NCBI RefSeq assembly: GCF_905147365.1
Contig: NC_056428.1
Coordinates: 40,963,001-41,027,000 of the forward strand
Length of the DNA stretch: 64,000 nucleotides
Reading direction: 5' to 3'
Origin: Aricia agestis
Taxonomy: Eukaryota; Arthropoda; Insecta; Lepidoptera; Lycaenidae
The stretch's first letter is position 1. Every line of letters begins with the position of its first letter. The translations under genes and the position numbers were made by a program. The notes beneath the pieces are model-generated. The model was not told where the DNA came from. It worked only from the letters and a program-made list of their open reading frames with translations, and searched no databases. Shown here piece after piece: positions 11,473 through 48,570 of the stretch.

Positions 11473-11835
11473 GTGGCTCCGGTCTAAGATACTTGCTCTT
11501 TTATTTTACCGACTGAGATCAATAACAAAGTAAAATTATGAAACTTCTGGTTGAAACTTATCGAGTTGAAATGAAAATGCGTTGAAAATATTAAGCAACT
11601 ACAGTTCATACGTCAGTCTTAGGAAATGTGGTTGTAAGATATTGGCCATGGTGTACAAAAACTATTACAGATGGATTCCAATATCAACAATTTTTGTCGA
11701 AAAATAGGATATACAAGCTGAGCTAAGTTCAAGAATGTTTTTAATGTTGTTATAATCTTACATGGATATTTTGGCGCGTGTCGTGTATAATTAAAGACAT
11801 CTTTTACGGTCTAGTTACGTGTAATACTCCTCAGT

Positions 11836-11913
11836 GAATATTACGCAGAGGTCGGAACAGAGGGCGCTACTAACACATGCAGTAAATAATCCGACCACAA
11901 CCCGACATGTTGC
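11836..11913 (+). repeat. Fragment of dispersed repeat family C
   Basis: GAATATTACGCAGAGGTCGG and AGAGGGCGCTAC match the start of the longer copy at 53511 with few differences. Only this 5' part is present. Confidence 0.6.
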
Positions 11914-12232
11914 AGTTACATAATATTGTCATATTATAAGAATATTGACAGAAACGTCGCACACAACTTTTTGTTTACTGTTTGTGCTGGGGCTGCAGTC
12001 TAGCGTAAACACATTGCAGTAATACTAACTACTAAATATTCCAGTCAGTGTCACCCACGCGCCAAAATATAATATTAACTATGTACGTTTTAATTGTTGT
12101 CAATGTTAGGCATTTCACAAGATGACTATAATGACATAGTGTTTACTTAATAATAATTATCATCTAAAGTCCTAGTGGACGTCAACAATCCAACGGCATT
12201 CAAAACTTTCAACCAAGTATGATCTAAATATA

Positions 12233-12480
12233 GGCTATGTCCACACTGTGCACTTTCATCTTCAATTTTCGTCATCTTCTTTCATCCAACTTTCGTATTG
12301 GCGCATTCAATAATCGAATGCGTCAACGAACGCAACGCCAACATTGTAAATAAAGAACAAAAGCGAAAGTTTTGGATACGGTCGGAGGGCATGCGTCGCG
12401 GGCATGCCTCACGTACGCTGTTGACTGCGCTATAACGCATGGCCTTGATGAACAAAAAAAGGCACAGCGTGGACAAAGCT
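12233..12480. mobile_element. MITE family D, copy 1
   Basis: Inverted ends GGCTATGTCCACACTGTGC and, from the right, AGCTTTGTCCACGCTGTGCC. The whole element is colinear with 58568-58793: both carry the internal inverted pair CGCATTCAATAATCGAATGCG and the word TTGACTGCGCTATAACGCATG. There is no coding capacity, and no certain target duplication. Confidence 0.8.
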
Positions 12481-13119
12481 AATGAGATACTTTCTTCCAC
12501 AATACTATCAAGTTACGTAAGATACAGTAGAAATATCTGAAGGAGTGATACCATCTTAACACATGTTCTAACATTGTACCTACTATAACTCTATATAGCG
12601 ACAGTTTGAGTGTATACCTGCGTGAACTACAAAGTTTTTTTCTATTTCTCCCTTTCGACTAGGAAAATATTGAAGGTATAGCCCAAACTTGCTTTGTAAT
12701 TTAAATAAGGTTTCAAGTTTTACTAACATTAGTAAAAGTAGTAAAAATCACTGCTATTTTCTTATGAGTATGTTCTCGAGTTTAAGTGAAACAACAAATT
12801 GTCCGTATCTAGTTTCAAGTGGTAATATGAGTTGGTCATTACCATTTCAAACTTAACAGTCACCATCATAGTTAGCTAACGCAGGTATTTCAATACAATG
12901 ATTATGCTAAATAATAAAAAAGTCTCGGTATAATATTACTACAAAATGGTGTTCACTTAAAACTTAGAAACATTTGACGTTCAAATTACTAATCAAATTA
13001 TGTTTGATGAATATTAAAATATACTGTTAGATAGGAGTCAGGACCAAAACTAAATCGAAGTTAAGTATGTATTAATTTCTGTTTATCAGAATTGATGATA
13101 CGAGGGTTGTGGCTTACTG

Positions 13120-13296
13120 CTCACTGCTCAGTCGTCCCAGCTACAGCTAAATCCAGAACATTGAAAGTGAGACTGGTTGGGTTACTGGTAAACCGTGTTG
13201 GGCTGAGTCGTCCCATTAAGATTGGGGTATGTTGATAGTGGGTGGCGGTTTTAGTCGTCCCATTACGGTGTATGGATGGGTAGAAGTGTTTACTTC

Positions 13297-13310
<14 letters not shown>
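13120..13310 (-). repeat. Four copies of TGGGACGACT around the transporter stop codon
   Basis: On the minus strand the ten-base word TGGGACGACT occurs at 13299-13308 (overlapping the stop codon), 13253-13262, 13206-13215 and 13130-13139. The spacings are 46, 47 and 76 bases. Two of the copies also share the preceding AA. They lie at the end of the coding sequence and in the presumed 3' untranslated region. Confidence 0.8.
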
Positions 13311-39193
<25,883 letters not shown>

Positions 39194-39570
39194 CTGCAAC
39201 ATAATACAGTGTTTATGTTAGTTGCGTTAAATTTGATACGTAAGGCTTCAAATATTCTTATGAGTCGCCAACGTCTTCTGAAAAAAATTATAATATCCCG
39301 TTTAATGACGTTAAACGTCGCAGTCAACGTCTTGACGAATTGTCCTTTAGTCATTCATTTCAATGGAGTCATTTAATGAATGCGTTAGTCATTCAATCGA
39401 ATCGCAGATTCAATGAGATGACTGCGACATTTAGATTTATATGGACCTGTCCAAAATTCTACTCGAAACTAGAAAACCGAGCGGCGCGCGGCGTAATAGA
39501 CGGCTTATCCATATAAATCTATCCCGCTGATTTTGAGACTGAAGCCTTAATTCATGAAGCCCTAAGCGGC

Positions 39571-39634
39571 CTCATCCGGCCGCGATAACAATAGATAAGC
39601 AATAGCTTATCTATTGTTATCGCGGCCGGATGAG
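39571..39634. repeat. Perfect 30 bp palindrome, 4-base loop
   Basis: Arms 39571-39600 and 39605-39634 (CTCATCCGGCCGCGATAACA...) are exact reverse complements around AATA. A weaker inverted pair (AGATTTATATGGA / TCCATATAAATCT) lies just left, at about 39433 and 39509. Confidence 0.93.
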
Positions 39635-41228
39635 ACACAATAGTGTCTGGTTATTCCACGATCGATGGGTTACACTTTAGCGAGATCTGGGTACTTAAAC
39701 AACTAGCATTCGATAATTTCTATGGCGCAGTCGGAAATAAATGTATGAGACTTGATGTACCGGTTAGTGGTATGATGTTTGCGATGTCTTATACGTTGAT
39801 TACTAACATCATTATGAAAACTTACTCTTAGCTCTAGCCTCCGTAAACAATGTATGTGACACTTCTTTAAGAGACTTGTGGTGTTTCTAATAATATTTTT
39901 CTAGGACACTAATATTTTTGCTACGTCGAACTTAAATATATTATTTTGTCTTATTGCTATATGCTGTATAGTGTTGTATATTAGGCTATTCAGCTGATAC
40001 CTAGAAATGTTTTCTTTATTATGTCTATTTGGCAACATATTTTGTATGTAGGGATAAGTAAAGAAGATGACTTTTGTAACATTTTTTATGTTAAATAATT
40101 TGTCCAAATATTCAGTCATCTGTTTTTTTGCTTAATTTTTCTCTCCTCCCAACTAAAAGTATTAATGTAGCATTCGGACAGTTTGTCATAGTTAAAGCCC
40201 TTTTTAAAATTTCAGTGCAAGCAGCTCCGGGCATACAAAAATTAGAATTAGATTGTCCGATGCACATTCTATTCAGGTATCCTTACCTAACTCGTCTTCT
40301 GACTGGAACATAATATATCTGCCATATTATTTAAAACGGAATGATCTGCTTTGTCTGAGGAACCGTTGATTCTCAATAACTTTTCTCAATTTTGAACTAT
40401 GATTTAGAGACAGAATGTGACTCACTTTTACCATTGATCATTTCATGTTTAAAAGCCTTTCATATTGTGTGTATGTTGTTATCATTAAACAAAATTGAAT
40501 CGATAGATATTGTCTATAATTCATTTAAACATGATAGATAACATATTGTACGGTCAAAGACATTTTTATCACTTTTGAACTTTTTACTACTTATTACCAT
40601 GTAAAAGAAACATCCGAATATATTTCCATCAACTTTACGCATTTAAATGTACATTTTCCCTCCAATGAGGCCTTATTCAATTTTCTGGTAGCCTACTTTC
40701 AAGTCGCACAATACGCATTTCCGCGCCAAGTTTGCCATATTTTCTACACTAGAAATATTATGTTAGGTTAGAAGTTTCTATTTTTTCACGTTAAGTTGTA
40801 TTTATTGGTTCATACCAATAATTTGTTTTTCATCTTCGATTAGCTTATTTTTCGTTGGTTGTCTTCAATGTTTATAGATAAAGTTATCAAAACATTATAC
40901 GAAAAATAGATTCGTATTTGAAAATTTATCTAACTACACTAAAATCATAATATCCAGGGTGGATAGTGGATTCCTAGAATATATTTTAGAGATATTTTTA
41001 CTTCGGAGAATTCTAAACGAAGACGTCAAAGTAACAGCTTGTTATTGTATTCAGAGCTGAAAATATTTATGAGAATATCGTTAAGCATACCCAAAGGGCG
41101 AGATCCCATTAAACGAGACTAATATTTAAGTTTATTTACTTACCAAACAATATGATAAAATAATAATATTTTTTATTGCATTGTGTGGTAATATGTATTT
41201 TATTATGATATAAATGAACTTAAATATT
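39635..41228. other. AT-rich sequence, presumably transporter intron
   Basis: No coding segment or recognised repeat between the palindrome and the copia-type element. Confidence 0.4.
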
Positions 41229-41233
41229 AAAAC
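41229..41233. repeat. Target-site duplication of the copia-type element, left
   Basis: AAAAC, repeated at 45752-45756. Confidence 0.8.
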
Positions 41234-41444
41234 TATTGAAACGCAGTGTGTAACTTTTGGTAATCGACTAACCATAACTTTTTATTCCACAGATAACAGA
41301 CATTAGACATAGTTCACAGATAATATTAATAAGTAACATATTAACTCGGTCACAGATAATCATAGATCAGATACCAAATAGTTGATGGCGCTAGTATACA
41401 ATATGTATTTATTATTTTGTTACATTACATGGGTATAATTAACA
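41234..41444 (-). mobile_element. 3' LTR of the copia-type element (211 bp)
   Basis: By reading side by side, identical to 45541-45751. On the minus strand it begins TGTTAATTATACCC and ends GCGTTTCAATA, with a polyadenylation word AATAAA (41281-41286). A purine-rich tract AGGGCAGGA (minus strand, 41445-41453) just inside it is the probable primer of second-strand synthesis. Confidence 0.92.
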
Positions 41445-41510
41445 TCCTGCCCTAACAAAATAATCTAGACTCCGGAATGAATCTATGACAAACAAAAAAA
41501 TATAGTTATT

Positions 41511-44500
41511 TTACTTAGCAATTTCAGACATGCCAATCATACTAAGGAACTTATAATGTTTATTTGCACTTAAACTTTTAGTAAACATGTCGGCTGGCAT
41601 TTCTGAAGTTGACACATATTTAATTACAACTCTTTTCTCTAATACACATTCTCTCACAAAGTGATGTCTAGTGTCTATGTGTTTTGTACGTTTATTACTA
41701 AACAGCGGATTAGATGCTAATTTGATAGAACTTTGATTGTCGCTATATAAACATATAGGTATATTCTCATCTAGTTCAATTAATTCACTTAACAGATTCC
41801 TGAGATACATAGCTTCTTTACAAGATTCTGACAAGGCCATGTATTCTGCTTCCGTACTGGAAAGCGCTACAGTTTTTTGCTTTCTAGCTTCATATGAAAT
41901 CACTGATCCTGACATTATGAAACAGAAACCTGTATATGACCGTCTATCTAAAGTACAAGACGCCCAGTCAGCATCAACAAATCCACTAAGATTACAATTA
42001 GTCTTTCTATAAATTAAGCCATAATTCTTTGTTTTCTTTAGATATTTCAATAAACGTTTTAAATGTTTCCAATGAGTTTCATTAAAACAATTATTATATT
42101 GACTTAAAAAACTAATACTAAAGGAAATATCTGGCCTAGTGAGCACAGATAAGTACATCAAGCTTCCTATTAGTTGCTGATATGGAAATTTTTGTACTGC
42201 TTTACTTTTTACATCCTTTTGTAATTTCAAATTAACTTCCATAGGTGTGTCAGAATTTGAACAATCAGTCATGTTGAATTTATCTAAGACACTCTCAATA
42301 AAATGCTTTTGGTCTATAGTAATACAATCTTTATGAACATTTATATGCATACCCAAACAGTGCTTGATCTGACCTAAGTCCTTAATTCTAAATTTTGCTA
42401 CCAACTCACAAATTAATTCTTTATATGCATTCTGACAATTATAAAAGACAAAAAAATCATCTACAAACAAGGCTATGTAAATCATTACATTATTATCACT
42501 CTTCATAAAGAGACATGGTTCATAATTTGACCTCTTAAATTTTAATTTCAACAAACAATCTTCAACACGAGTATACCAAGCTCTCGCCGACTGCTTAAGA
42601 CCGTATATGGCCCTTTTTAGTTTTAAAACTTTACTGTTACAGTTAACAATGTTTGAATACTCTGGTATTTCCATGTAAACAGTTTCATTAAGAAAACCAT
42701 TAAGGAATGCAGTAGGTACATCAAGATGATTAATTTTTAGATCTAATTCTACACTTAAAGCTAACAATAACCTAAAGGTAGAGTATTTCAAAACTGGTGC
42801 AAAAGTCTCATTAAAGTCTATGCCTTTTTTCTGGGTAAAACCCTTTGCCACAAGCCTGGCCCTATAACGCACTTCACCTTCAGTGTTATATTTCTTTTTA
42901 AATACCCACTTATTTTTTACAACTGTACCTTCACTTGGTCTATCTACTAACTCCCATGAGTCACTATCTTGAAATGATTTTAGTTCCTGTTGCATTGCAT
43001 TTTGCCACTGATCTCTTTCAGACCCACTCATAGCATCACTAAAAGAAATTTGATCATCTGACATTTCTACACACATGTTTGCACTTAGGTGGTAAAAGTC
43101 CGGCTTGCGCCTAATACGTTTTTCTGGTAGATTCATGTAATTTTTCTGTGAGACAATATTCTCTGCTTCTGGTGACAAAGTCATTGTGTCCATGAATGTA
43201 TCTTCTGAGTCGCTTCCTGAATTGTCAGGAACATATGTCTTATCATGTTTCATCTCTTGATCTGAATCACTCTCAGAAAATTTCTCTGTTGACCTTCCTG
43301 GTTTCATGCTTTCTTCGATCACAATAGATGTTGACAAACTGTCATCAGCTGTTTTCTCCATAATGACTACATCTCTGGCTATAATAACATCCCGCGATAC
43401 AGGATCATATAAGCGATATCCCTTGACATTCTCCGAATATCCAACTAGGTACATTTTCTTTGCTTTCTTGTCCCATTTCCTTCGCTTCTCCTTGGGAATA
43501 TGAACCATTGCTGGGCTGCCGAAGATCCGTAAATGATTCAAATCTGGCTTTCTGCCCGTCCATACTTCGTAAGGAGTTATATTGTCATTTAAGCCTGCTG
43601 CTGGTGATCGATTTTTAATATATATCGCTGTGTTCACAGCCTCAGCCCAAAGACTTTTCTCAAATTTAGCATCATAGAGCAAACATCGTGCCTTCTCAAC
43701 TATGGACCGGTTGTATCTCTCGCTAATTCCATTCTGTTCTGGGGTAAAACTGTTAGATTTCTGATGAATTATACCACTCTGCTTTAGAAAATTAGCCATT
43801 TCTGTCGAACAAAATTCTCCTCCATTATCAGATCTTAATATCTTTATTTTCTTTGACTGCTGATTCTCAACTAGCTTTTTGTATTCCTTAAAGTATGTGA
43901 ATGTTTCACTTTTACATTTTAAAAAATAGACAGTGCACCATCGGCTGAAATCATCGACAAACAGCAAGTAGTATTTTGCTTTTCCGAGTGACATACTCTC
44001 CATTGGCCCACATAAGTCAGTGTGAACCAGCTCTAGTGTATTCTTACTTTTACTAGTGCTTCTAGGAAATGGTAGTCGAGTCAGCTTGCCTTCGCAGCAC
44101 ACTATACAGCTACTTTTACTATTTTCACTTTTATCATCAAAACTAACTCCCTCTGCCGCTCCATTCTTAAGTTTATTTAAATCACTTGTATTTATATGGC
44201 CTAGTCGCCGATGCCAAATATAACTTGAAGTTTTTACAGCTGCTACTAAGGGGCGTTGCATCTCTCTTACTATCAATCGGTATACCCCATTTTGTAGAAT
44301 CGCCTCACCAATACATTCGTTCTGTGAGTTGTAAATAAGACAACCATGTTTATTAAACATCACTCTGTTGCCACTAGCAATTATTCTGCTCACTGAAAGT
44401 AGATTTGTTGTGAGGTTGGGTACACACAATACATCATTCACATCAATATTAAATTCGTTGTCTCCAACACAAGTTGTGAGTTGCAGGTCTCCAGAACAAG

Positions 44501-45479
44501 ATACGGGCATGATACCTTGATTCGCAACAATGATCTCCTTAGTTTTGGGTCGATTACAAATATTCGATAATAAGTTCACATTCGAAACTATGTGTGTGCT
44601 TGCGCCGGAATCCAAATGCCAGTCAGCTTGAATGAATCCTTTAGTAAGAAACACTGCACTGAATGCATTTGATTTTGCTTTTTCTGCAACCTGACACTGA
44701 TTTTTGAAGTGTCCAATTTGTTTACATTTATAACAGCGTATAATTTTCGTTCTTGACGTCATGTTTTGTCCGCCGTTTGTTTTGACATTGACAGGTGACA
44801 GATGACAGCTCCCGAACATTCCATTTGTTCCGGAAGTGCTATGTTGTTGAACTTGCGTTCTAGCAGTACTGCCAACATTGCGTCTATGAAATTTTTTTGC
44901 CACAAATGCACCTTCCGACTTAACCTCAAAATCTGCACTCATGTCCAATAGTTTGGTTTTTATAGCGTCTGCACTGATGTTTATGCCCGAGTGCTCAATA
45001 GCCATAATCATGGGACTAAATTTCTCCGGTAGTCCAGCTAACATGAGCGACCCAATCCACTGGTCATTAATCTCGAAGCCGGTACCATTTAATTTTTGCG
45101 CAGTCTCGATTATCTGGCTGACATAGCTTGTCATTGACTCGCAGTTTTCGAGGCGTATGCTAATAAGATTTCTCAATAAGCTTATTTTTCGAGCATATCC
45201 AGAATCGTCAAACATATTTTTCAGAATCTTCCATAAGCTGTATGTCGTTGTGGCTTGTTTGATATGCACATAAAGAGAAGCATCTATAGTCAGAATAAGC
45301 TTTGCTTTCGCCTTCAAATCCTCTGCAATCTGAGTCTCTGTAGCTTCAGGCGATAATGGCTGCTTGATGTTATTCGCCATACCTTCCAGTACGAGAATAT
45401 TTTCCGCCGCGAAACACCAGTCGTCGTAGTTTTCCCTTCCTTTTAATTTGGGAACATTAACCAAATAATTTGTGGACAT
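41511..45479 (-). CDS. Copia-type gag-pol polyprotein, 1322 residues, intact
   Basis: Single frame, as in copia itself. Order: gag-like N-terminus (1-230); zinc knuckle CYKCKQIGHFKNQC (249-262); aspartic protease HLDSGAST with Asp290; integrase with the HHCC domain (WHRRLGH at 422-428, CIVC at 458-461) and catalytic Asp488, Asp551 and Glu587, the last two with 35-residue spacing; reverse transcriptase with Asp920 (HLDVPTAFLNG) and FVDD at 1005-1008; RNase H with Asp1169, Glu1210/1212 and Asp1247. The integrase-before-reverse-transcriptase order defines the copia (Ty1) group. The first RT motif has LDVPTAF where LDVKTAF is usual. No stop or frameshift was seen. How gag is made separately is not evident; copia uses splicing. 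Confidence 0.95.
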   Translation of the reverse strand: MSTNYLVNVPKLKGRENYDDWCFAAENILVLEGMANNIKQPLSPEATETQIAEDLKAKAKLILTIDASLYVHIKQATTTYSLWKILKNMFDDSGYARKISLLRNLISIRLENCESMTSYVSQIIETAQKLNGTGFEINDQWIGSLMLAGLPEKFSPMIMAIEHSGINISADAIKTKLLDMSADFEVKSEGAFVAKKFHRRNVGSTARTQVQQHSTSGTNGMFGSCHLSPVNVKTNGGQNMTSRTKIIRCYKCKQIGHFKNQCQVAEKAKSNAFSAVFLTKGFIQADWHLDSGASTHIVSNVNLLSNICNRPKTKEIIVANQGIMPVSCSGDLQLTTCVGDNEFNIDVNDVLCVPNLTTNLLSVSRIIASGNRVMFNKHGCLIYNSQNECIGEAILQNGVYRLIVREMQRPLVAAVKTSSYIWHRRLGHINTSDLNKLKNGAAEGVSFDDKSENSKSSCIVCCEGKLTRLPFPRSTSKSKNTLELVHTDLCGPMESMSLGKAKYYLLFVDDFSRWCTVYFLKCKSETFTYFKEYKKLVENQQSKKIKILRSDNGGEFCSTEMANFLKQSGIIHQKSNSFTPEQNGISERYNRSIVEKARCLLYDAKFEKSLWAEAVNTAIYIKNRSPAAGLNDNITPYEVWTGRKPDLNHLRIFGSPAMVHIPKEKRRKWDKKAKKMYLVGYSENVKGYRLYDPVSRDVIIARDVVIMEKTADDSLSTSIVIEESMKPGRSTEKFSESDSDQEMKHDKTYVPDNSGSDSEDTFMDTMTLSPEAENIVSQKNYMNLPEKRIRRKPDFYHLSANMCVEMSDDQISFSDAMSGSERDQWQNAMQQELKSFQDSDSWELVDRPSEGTVVKNKWVFKKKYNTEGEVRYRARLVAKGFTQKKGIDFNETFAPVLKYSTFRLLLALSVELDLKINHLDVPTAFLNGFLNETVYMEIPEYSNIVNCNSKVLKLKRAIYGLKQSARAWYTRVEDCLLKLKFKRSNYEPCLFMKSDNNVMIYIALFVDDFFVFYNCQNAYKELICELVAKFRIKDLGQIKHCLGMHINVHKDCITIDQKHFIESVLDKFNMTDCSNSDTPMEVNLKLQKDVKSKAVQKFPYQQLIGSLMYLSVLTRPDISFSISFLSQYNNCFNETHWKHLKRLLKYLKKTKNYGLIYRKTNCNLSGFVDADWASCTLDRRSYTGFCFIMSGSVISYEARKQKTVALSSTEAEYMALSESCKEAMYLRNLLSELIELDENIPICLYSDNQSSIKLASNPLFSNKRTKHIDTRHHFVRECVLEKRVVIKYVSTSEMPADMFTKSLSANKHYKFLSMIGMSEIAK

Positions 45480-45528
45480 TTTGATCGATATTCACTGTGA
45501 ACTAATTACTAAATTCTCGCGATTAAAC

Positions 45529-45540
45529 TGGGACATAACC
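45529..45540 (-). promoter_or_regulatory. Primer binding site, copia style
   Basis: Directly inside the 5' LTR the minus strand reads GGTTATGTCCCAGTTTA. The Drosophila copia site starts GGTTATGGGCCCAG and pairs with an internal half of initiator tRNA-Met; the match here is close with a small gap, so the same primer is likely. Confidence 0.6.
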
Positions 45541-45751
45541 TATTGAAACGCAGTGTGTAACTTTTGGTAATCGACTAACCATAACTTTTTATTCCACAGA
45601 TAACAGACATTAGACATAGTTCACAGATAATATTAATAAGTAACATATTAACTCGGTCACAGATAATCATAGATCAGATACCAAATAGTTGATGGCGCTA
45701 GTATACAATATGTATTTATTATTTTGTTACATTACATGGGTATAATTAACA
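45541..45751 (-). mobile_element. 5' LTR of the copia-type element (211 bp)
   Basis: By eye identical to 41234-41444; carries the promoter for the element's transcript on the minus strand. Followed on the plus strand by the second AAAAC. Confidence 0.92.
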
Positions 45752-45756
45752 AAAAC
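45752..45756. repeat. Target-site duplication of the copia-type element, right
   Basis: AAAAC, matching 41229-41233. Confidence 0.8.
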
Positions 45757-48195
45757 GATAGTCTTCACATGAGATTTTAGTATGAGACTTACTTACGGAT
45801 AAAGTTCGTGTATGGTTTAAATTTGCAATTTAAATGTGCCAGAATTAATCTAGAACGAATTACGTATTCTAAAACTCGTTCTTTGAAGGTAGAGGGAATT
45901 ACCGTACGTGTATGAAAGGCTTTTAAAGATAATTTAATATTAATACACATGGTAAATTACTGCCTGCTAGTCGGATAAAATATTATTTACCTATGAAAGG
46001 TAAATTATAGCTACGTAGCAAAATATATTACTTAAAAATTCTTTTTATGATACCATACCAACCATAATACCTACGAGTTTGATTTACGAGTCTGATTAGT
46101 TTCAAATTGAGCCGCAGCACGATTTTGTGCTAGTAAATATTATAATTATTTTGGAAGTACCAAAAGCTGTGAGATCGAGATGATTCGATTCTCGATTCGA
46201 TTCTGATTCTGTCAGGAATAAGGTAGCTCAAAAACTATAGTCAAAACATGTGCCATCGAAGAAAATATAGATTAATAGACAGATGGCAGACCTACGGCAA
46301 TTGGACAAGTTATGTCAATCAATATTAATCATGAACTATCTGGGTATAACGTAGATCCCGTGACTCAAATAGGAAGGTGTTAATTATTCTTCACGTTTAT
46401 TTTGATAAAACTACCCGGGATAATCCCTGATTGAACAGACAAACAAATAGGTAAACATAAGATATACATTGCACCTTTACAATGATCTTAATGGTATAGA
46501 TATTAGAATACAATCTAACTCGGTATTCATCAAAGTGGAAACAAACAAAGTTAGTGCAGTTGTGTCAGTACAGACTTGTATCTTGATGTTACAGTTGGAC
46601 ACTATTGTAGGCGACCCACTTGTAAACTTTACACTAGATAACCACAAATTAATATTGTGTTAGACGCCTGCGATATGTTGTGAATGATTGTGCGATAGAT
46701 TAAAACTCTATAAGTTGAATAACACTGCAGTACACGCGTGGACTACTATGATAGACCAGGGTCACTTTTCAAAGATATTTTTTCAGTAAAGTGCGCTAGA
46801 AACTTGCCATTCCAGGTAATCCTCGTTTGATAAATTTGACAAAACCTCAGTACCTCCTGCAACCTGATAATCAAATGAAATAATAGTTATTTAGCATCAA
46901 AAACGCTGGACTACCATAGTAGTCCGCGCGAGTATTAGTGTACTAAATTCCACCATGTATGTTTTTTTAATTATTGATTTATAACTTTTTTATTGTATAA
47001 GATTGTATATTTTGTGCATGCATACTAAAATACATTTATGATAATTTGATTATAAACACTAAAATTTAATTTTTTAATAAGATATAGCGACCTGTGCAGA
47101 TTGACGTCGTAACCATATTCTGACTAACCAGAAACATAGGAAATCTCACCAAATTGCAAGAAATAATTAAAAAATTAGTAAAAATTACATATTTAACCAG
47201 TGTTAAGCATTTAATTTATCAATAAATAAACTATTTTGTAGTTTTCACAATGAAAACTTGGCGCCATCATTGCCGGTTGTCTAATTTCCTCGGCAGGCTT
47301 TTGATGTTAATTTTGAAATGGAAAATTGTGATCTAAGTTGGCAGCTGTAACTAAATAAGCGGCCAAGAGTAATACAGTGACAAATATTAACCAGTTTTTT
47401 AAACCCTAGTCTAGGAAGCTTCATAAAAAGAACCACGGAGGTGTCAACCGAACACATAAAAGATTATAATACTAACATTTTATTAAAATTTATAGTATTA
47501 TTTCAATTATCCTTGGTGCGAAAAATCTAAATAATAAAATAACAAAAAAAGGAAGGACGAACAGTCCATAGACGGCCCCAATTTTATTAATAAAAAAAAA
47601 CCCTTGTCTAGGAGTCACACTTGTATGAAAATGAGCTAATCCGGTGATTTCTGAAGTTTAGGGTCGTTTATTCTTAGAAAAAAAAAACAGTACTTAATTG
47701 AGTTTATAAATAGAAGAACTAACTTTTAAGTATTTTATGTAGTATTTTTTAAGAATCCTACACGATTTAGCCCCACCAATAAGACGTATGGGGCAATGTC
47801 GCCGCATGTTAGCCCAAATTGGATCGCCAAGAAAGTGGTGATAGATTTGTCATTTCTGGTTTTATTCTGACCTGTAAGTAGTTGAATCTCGAATACCATA
47901 AAACGAACAACAGTCTCACTTATTTTAGTTTCACGTAAGGAATGCACATGTTTGATTTCCCCAGTACGATTTTTGTCACATTTTCATAGAAAATTACAAT
48001 TTTTTAGATTTGTCAGTAATTTAATAATTAATTAATTAAATAGTTTTTGATTATAAAAGAAAGTTGAATAATTATATTTTTGATTTTATTTGTCATTTTT
48101 ATAAAATTATAATTATTATGAAAACAAAAATCAATTCACGTTATTTCAAAATATTGAAGGTTTTTCTTAAATGTAATATCAATAATGGTAAAATA
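45757..48195. other. AT-rich sequence, no gene recognised
   Basis: Short chance frames only. I saw no splice-flanked segment with the GC-rich codon use of the transporter exons. Confidence 0.4.
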
Positions 48196-48201
48196 ATAAA
48201 A

Positions 48202-48311
48202 AGCCGGATAGTCGGCGCTTTCTGCCGACTATTCGCTGACTAGTCGCCGACTCGTAGTCGGCGACTAGTCATAGTCAATAGTGGCCGGATAGTCGGCTTT
48301 ACTGACTAGTC
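48202..48311. repeat. Cluster of GTCGGC/GCCGAC words, probable MITE
   Basis: About 110 bases dense in AGTCGGC and its complement in alternating orientation, with near-identical ends (AGCCGGATAGTCGGC near 48202 and GGCCGGATAGTCGGCTTT near 48283). No target duplication fixed. Confidence 0.55.
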
Positions 48312-48312
48312 G

Positions 48313-48570
48313 GCACATCTCTAATCTATAAATATAAAACTCAAAGGTGACTGACTGACATGATGATCTATCAACGCACAGCCCAAACCACTGGACGGAT
48401 CGGGCTGAAATTTTGCACGCAGGTAGATGTTATGACGTAGGCATCCGCTAAGAAAGAATTTTGATAAATTCTAACCCCAAGGGGTTCAAATAGGGGATGA
48501 AAGTTTGTATATACTTAATAATACTTCTTAAAGCGAGCGAAGCCGCGGGCAAAAGCTCGTCTCTAATATA
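48313..48570 (+). mobile_element. Helitron-like or non-LTR dispersed repeat F, copy 1
   Basis: TCTATAAATATAAAACTCAA at the left and GCGAGCGAAGCCGCGGGCAA at the right. It shares CGCACAGCCCAAACCACTGG and GGCATCCGCTAAGAAAG with the inverted copy at 57155-57390. A TC-type start and hairpin-like GC-rich 3' end recall non-autonomous Helitrons; class not certain. Confidence 0.65.

Larger units (their letters stand above)
41234..45751 (-). mobile_element. Complete copia-type LTR retrotransposon, 4518 bp
   Basis: Two 211 bp LTRs without visible differences, a 5 bp target duplication AAAAC, and one uninterrupted gag-pol frame. It lies in the same orientation as the transporter gene, right of its exon at 39132-39193, so probably in an intron. 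All parts needed for retrotransposition appear present. Confidence 0.93.

Noticed and set aside
43306..43503. Plus-strand frames inside the copia-type element, including 41737-42012 and 44941-45126
   Set aside because: Shadows of the minus-strand gag-pol frame.
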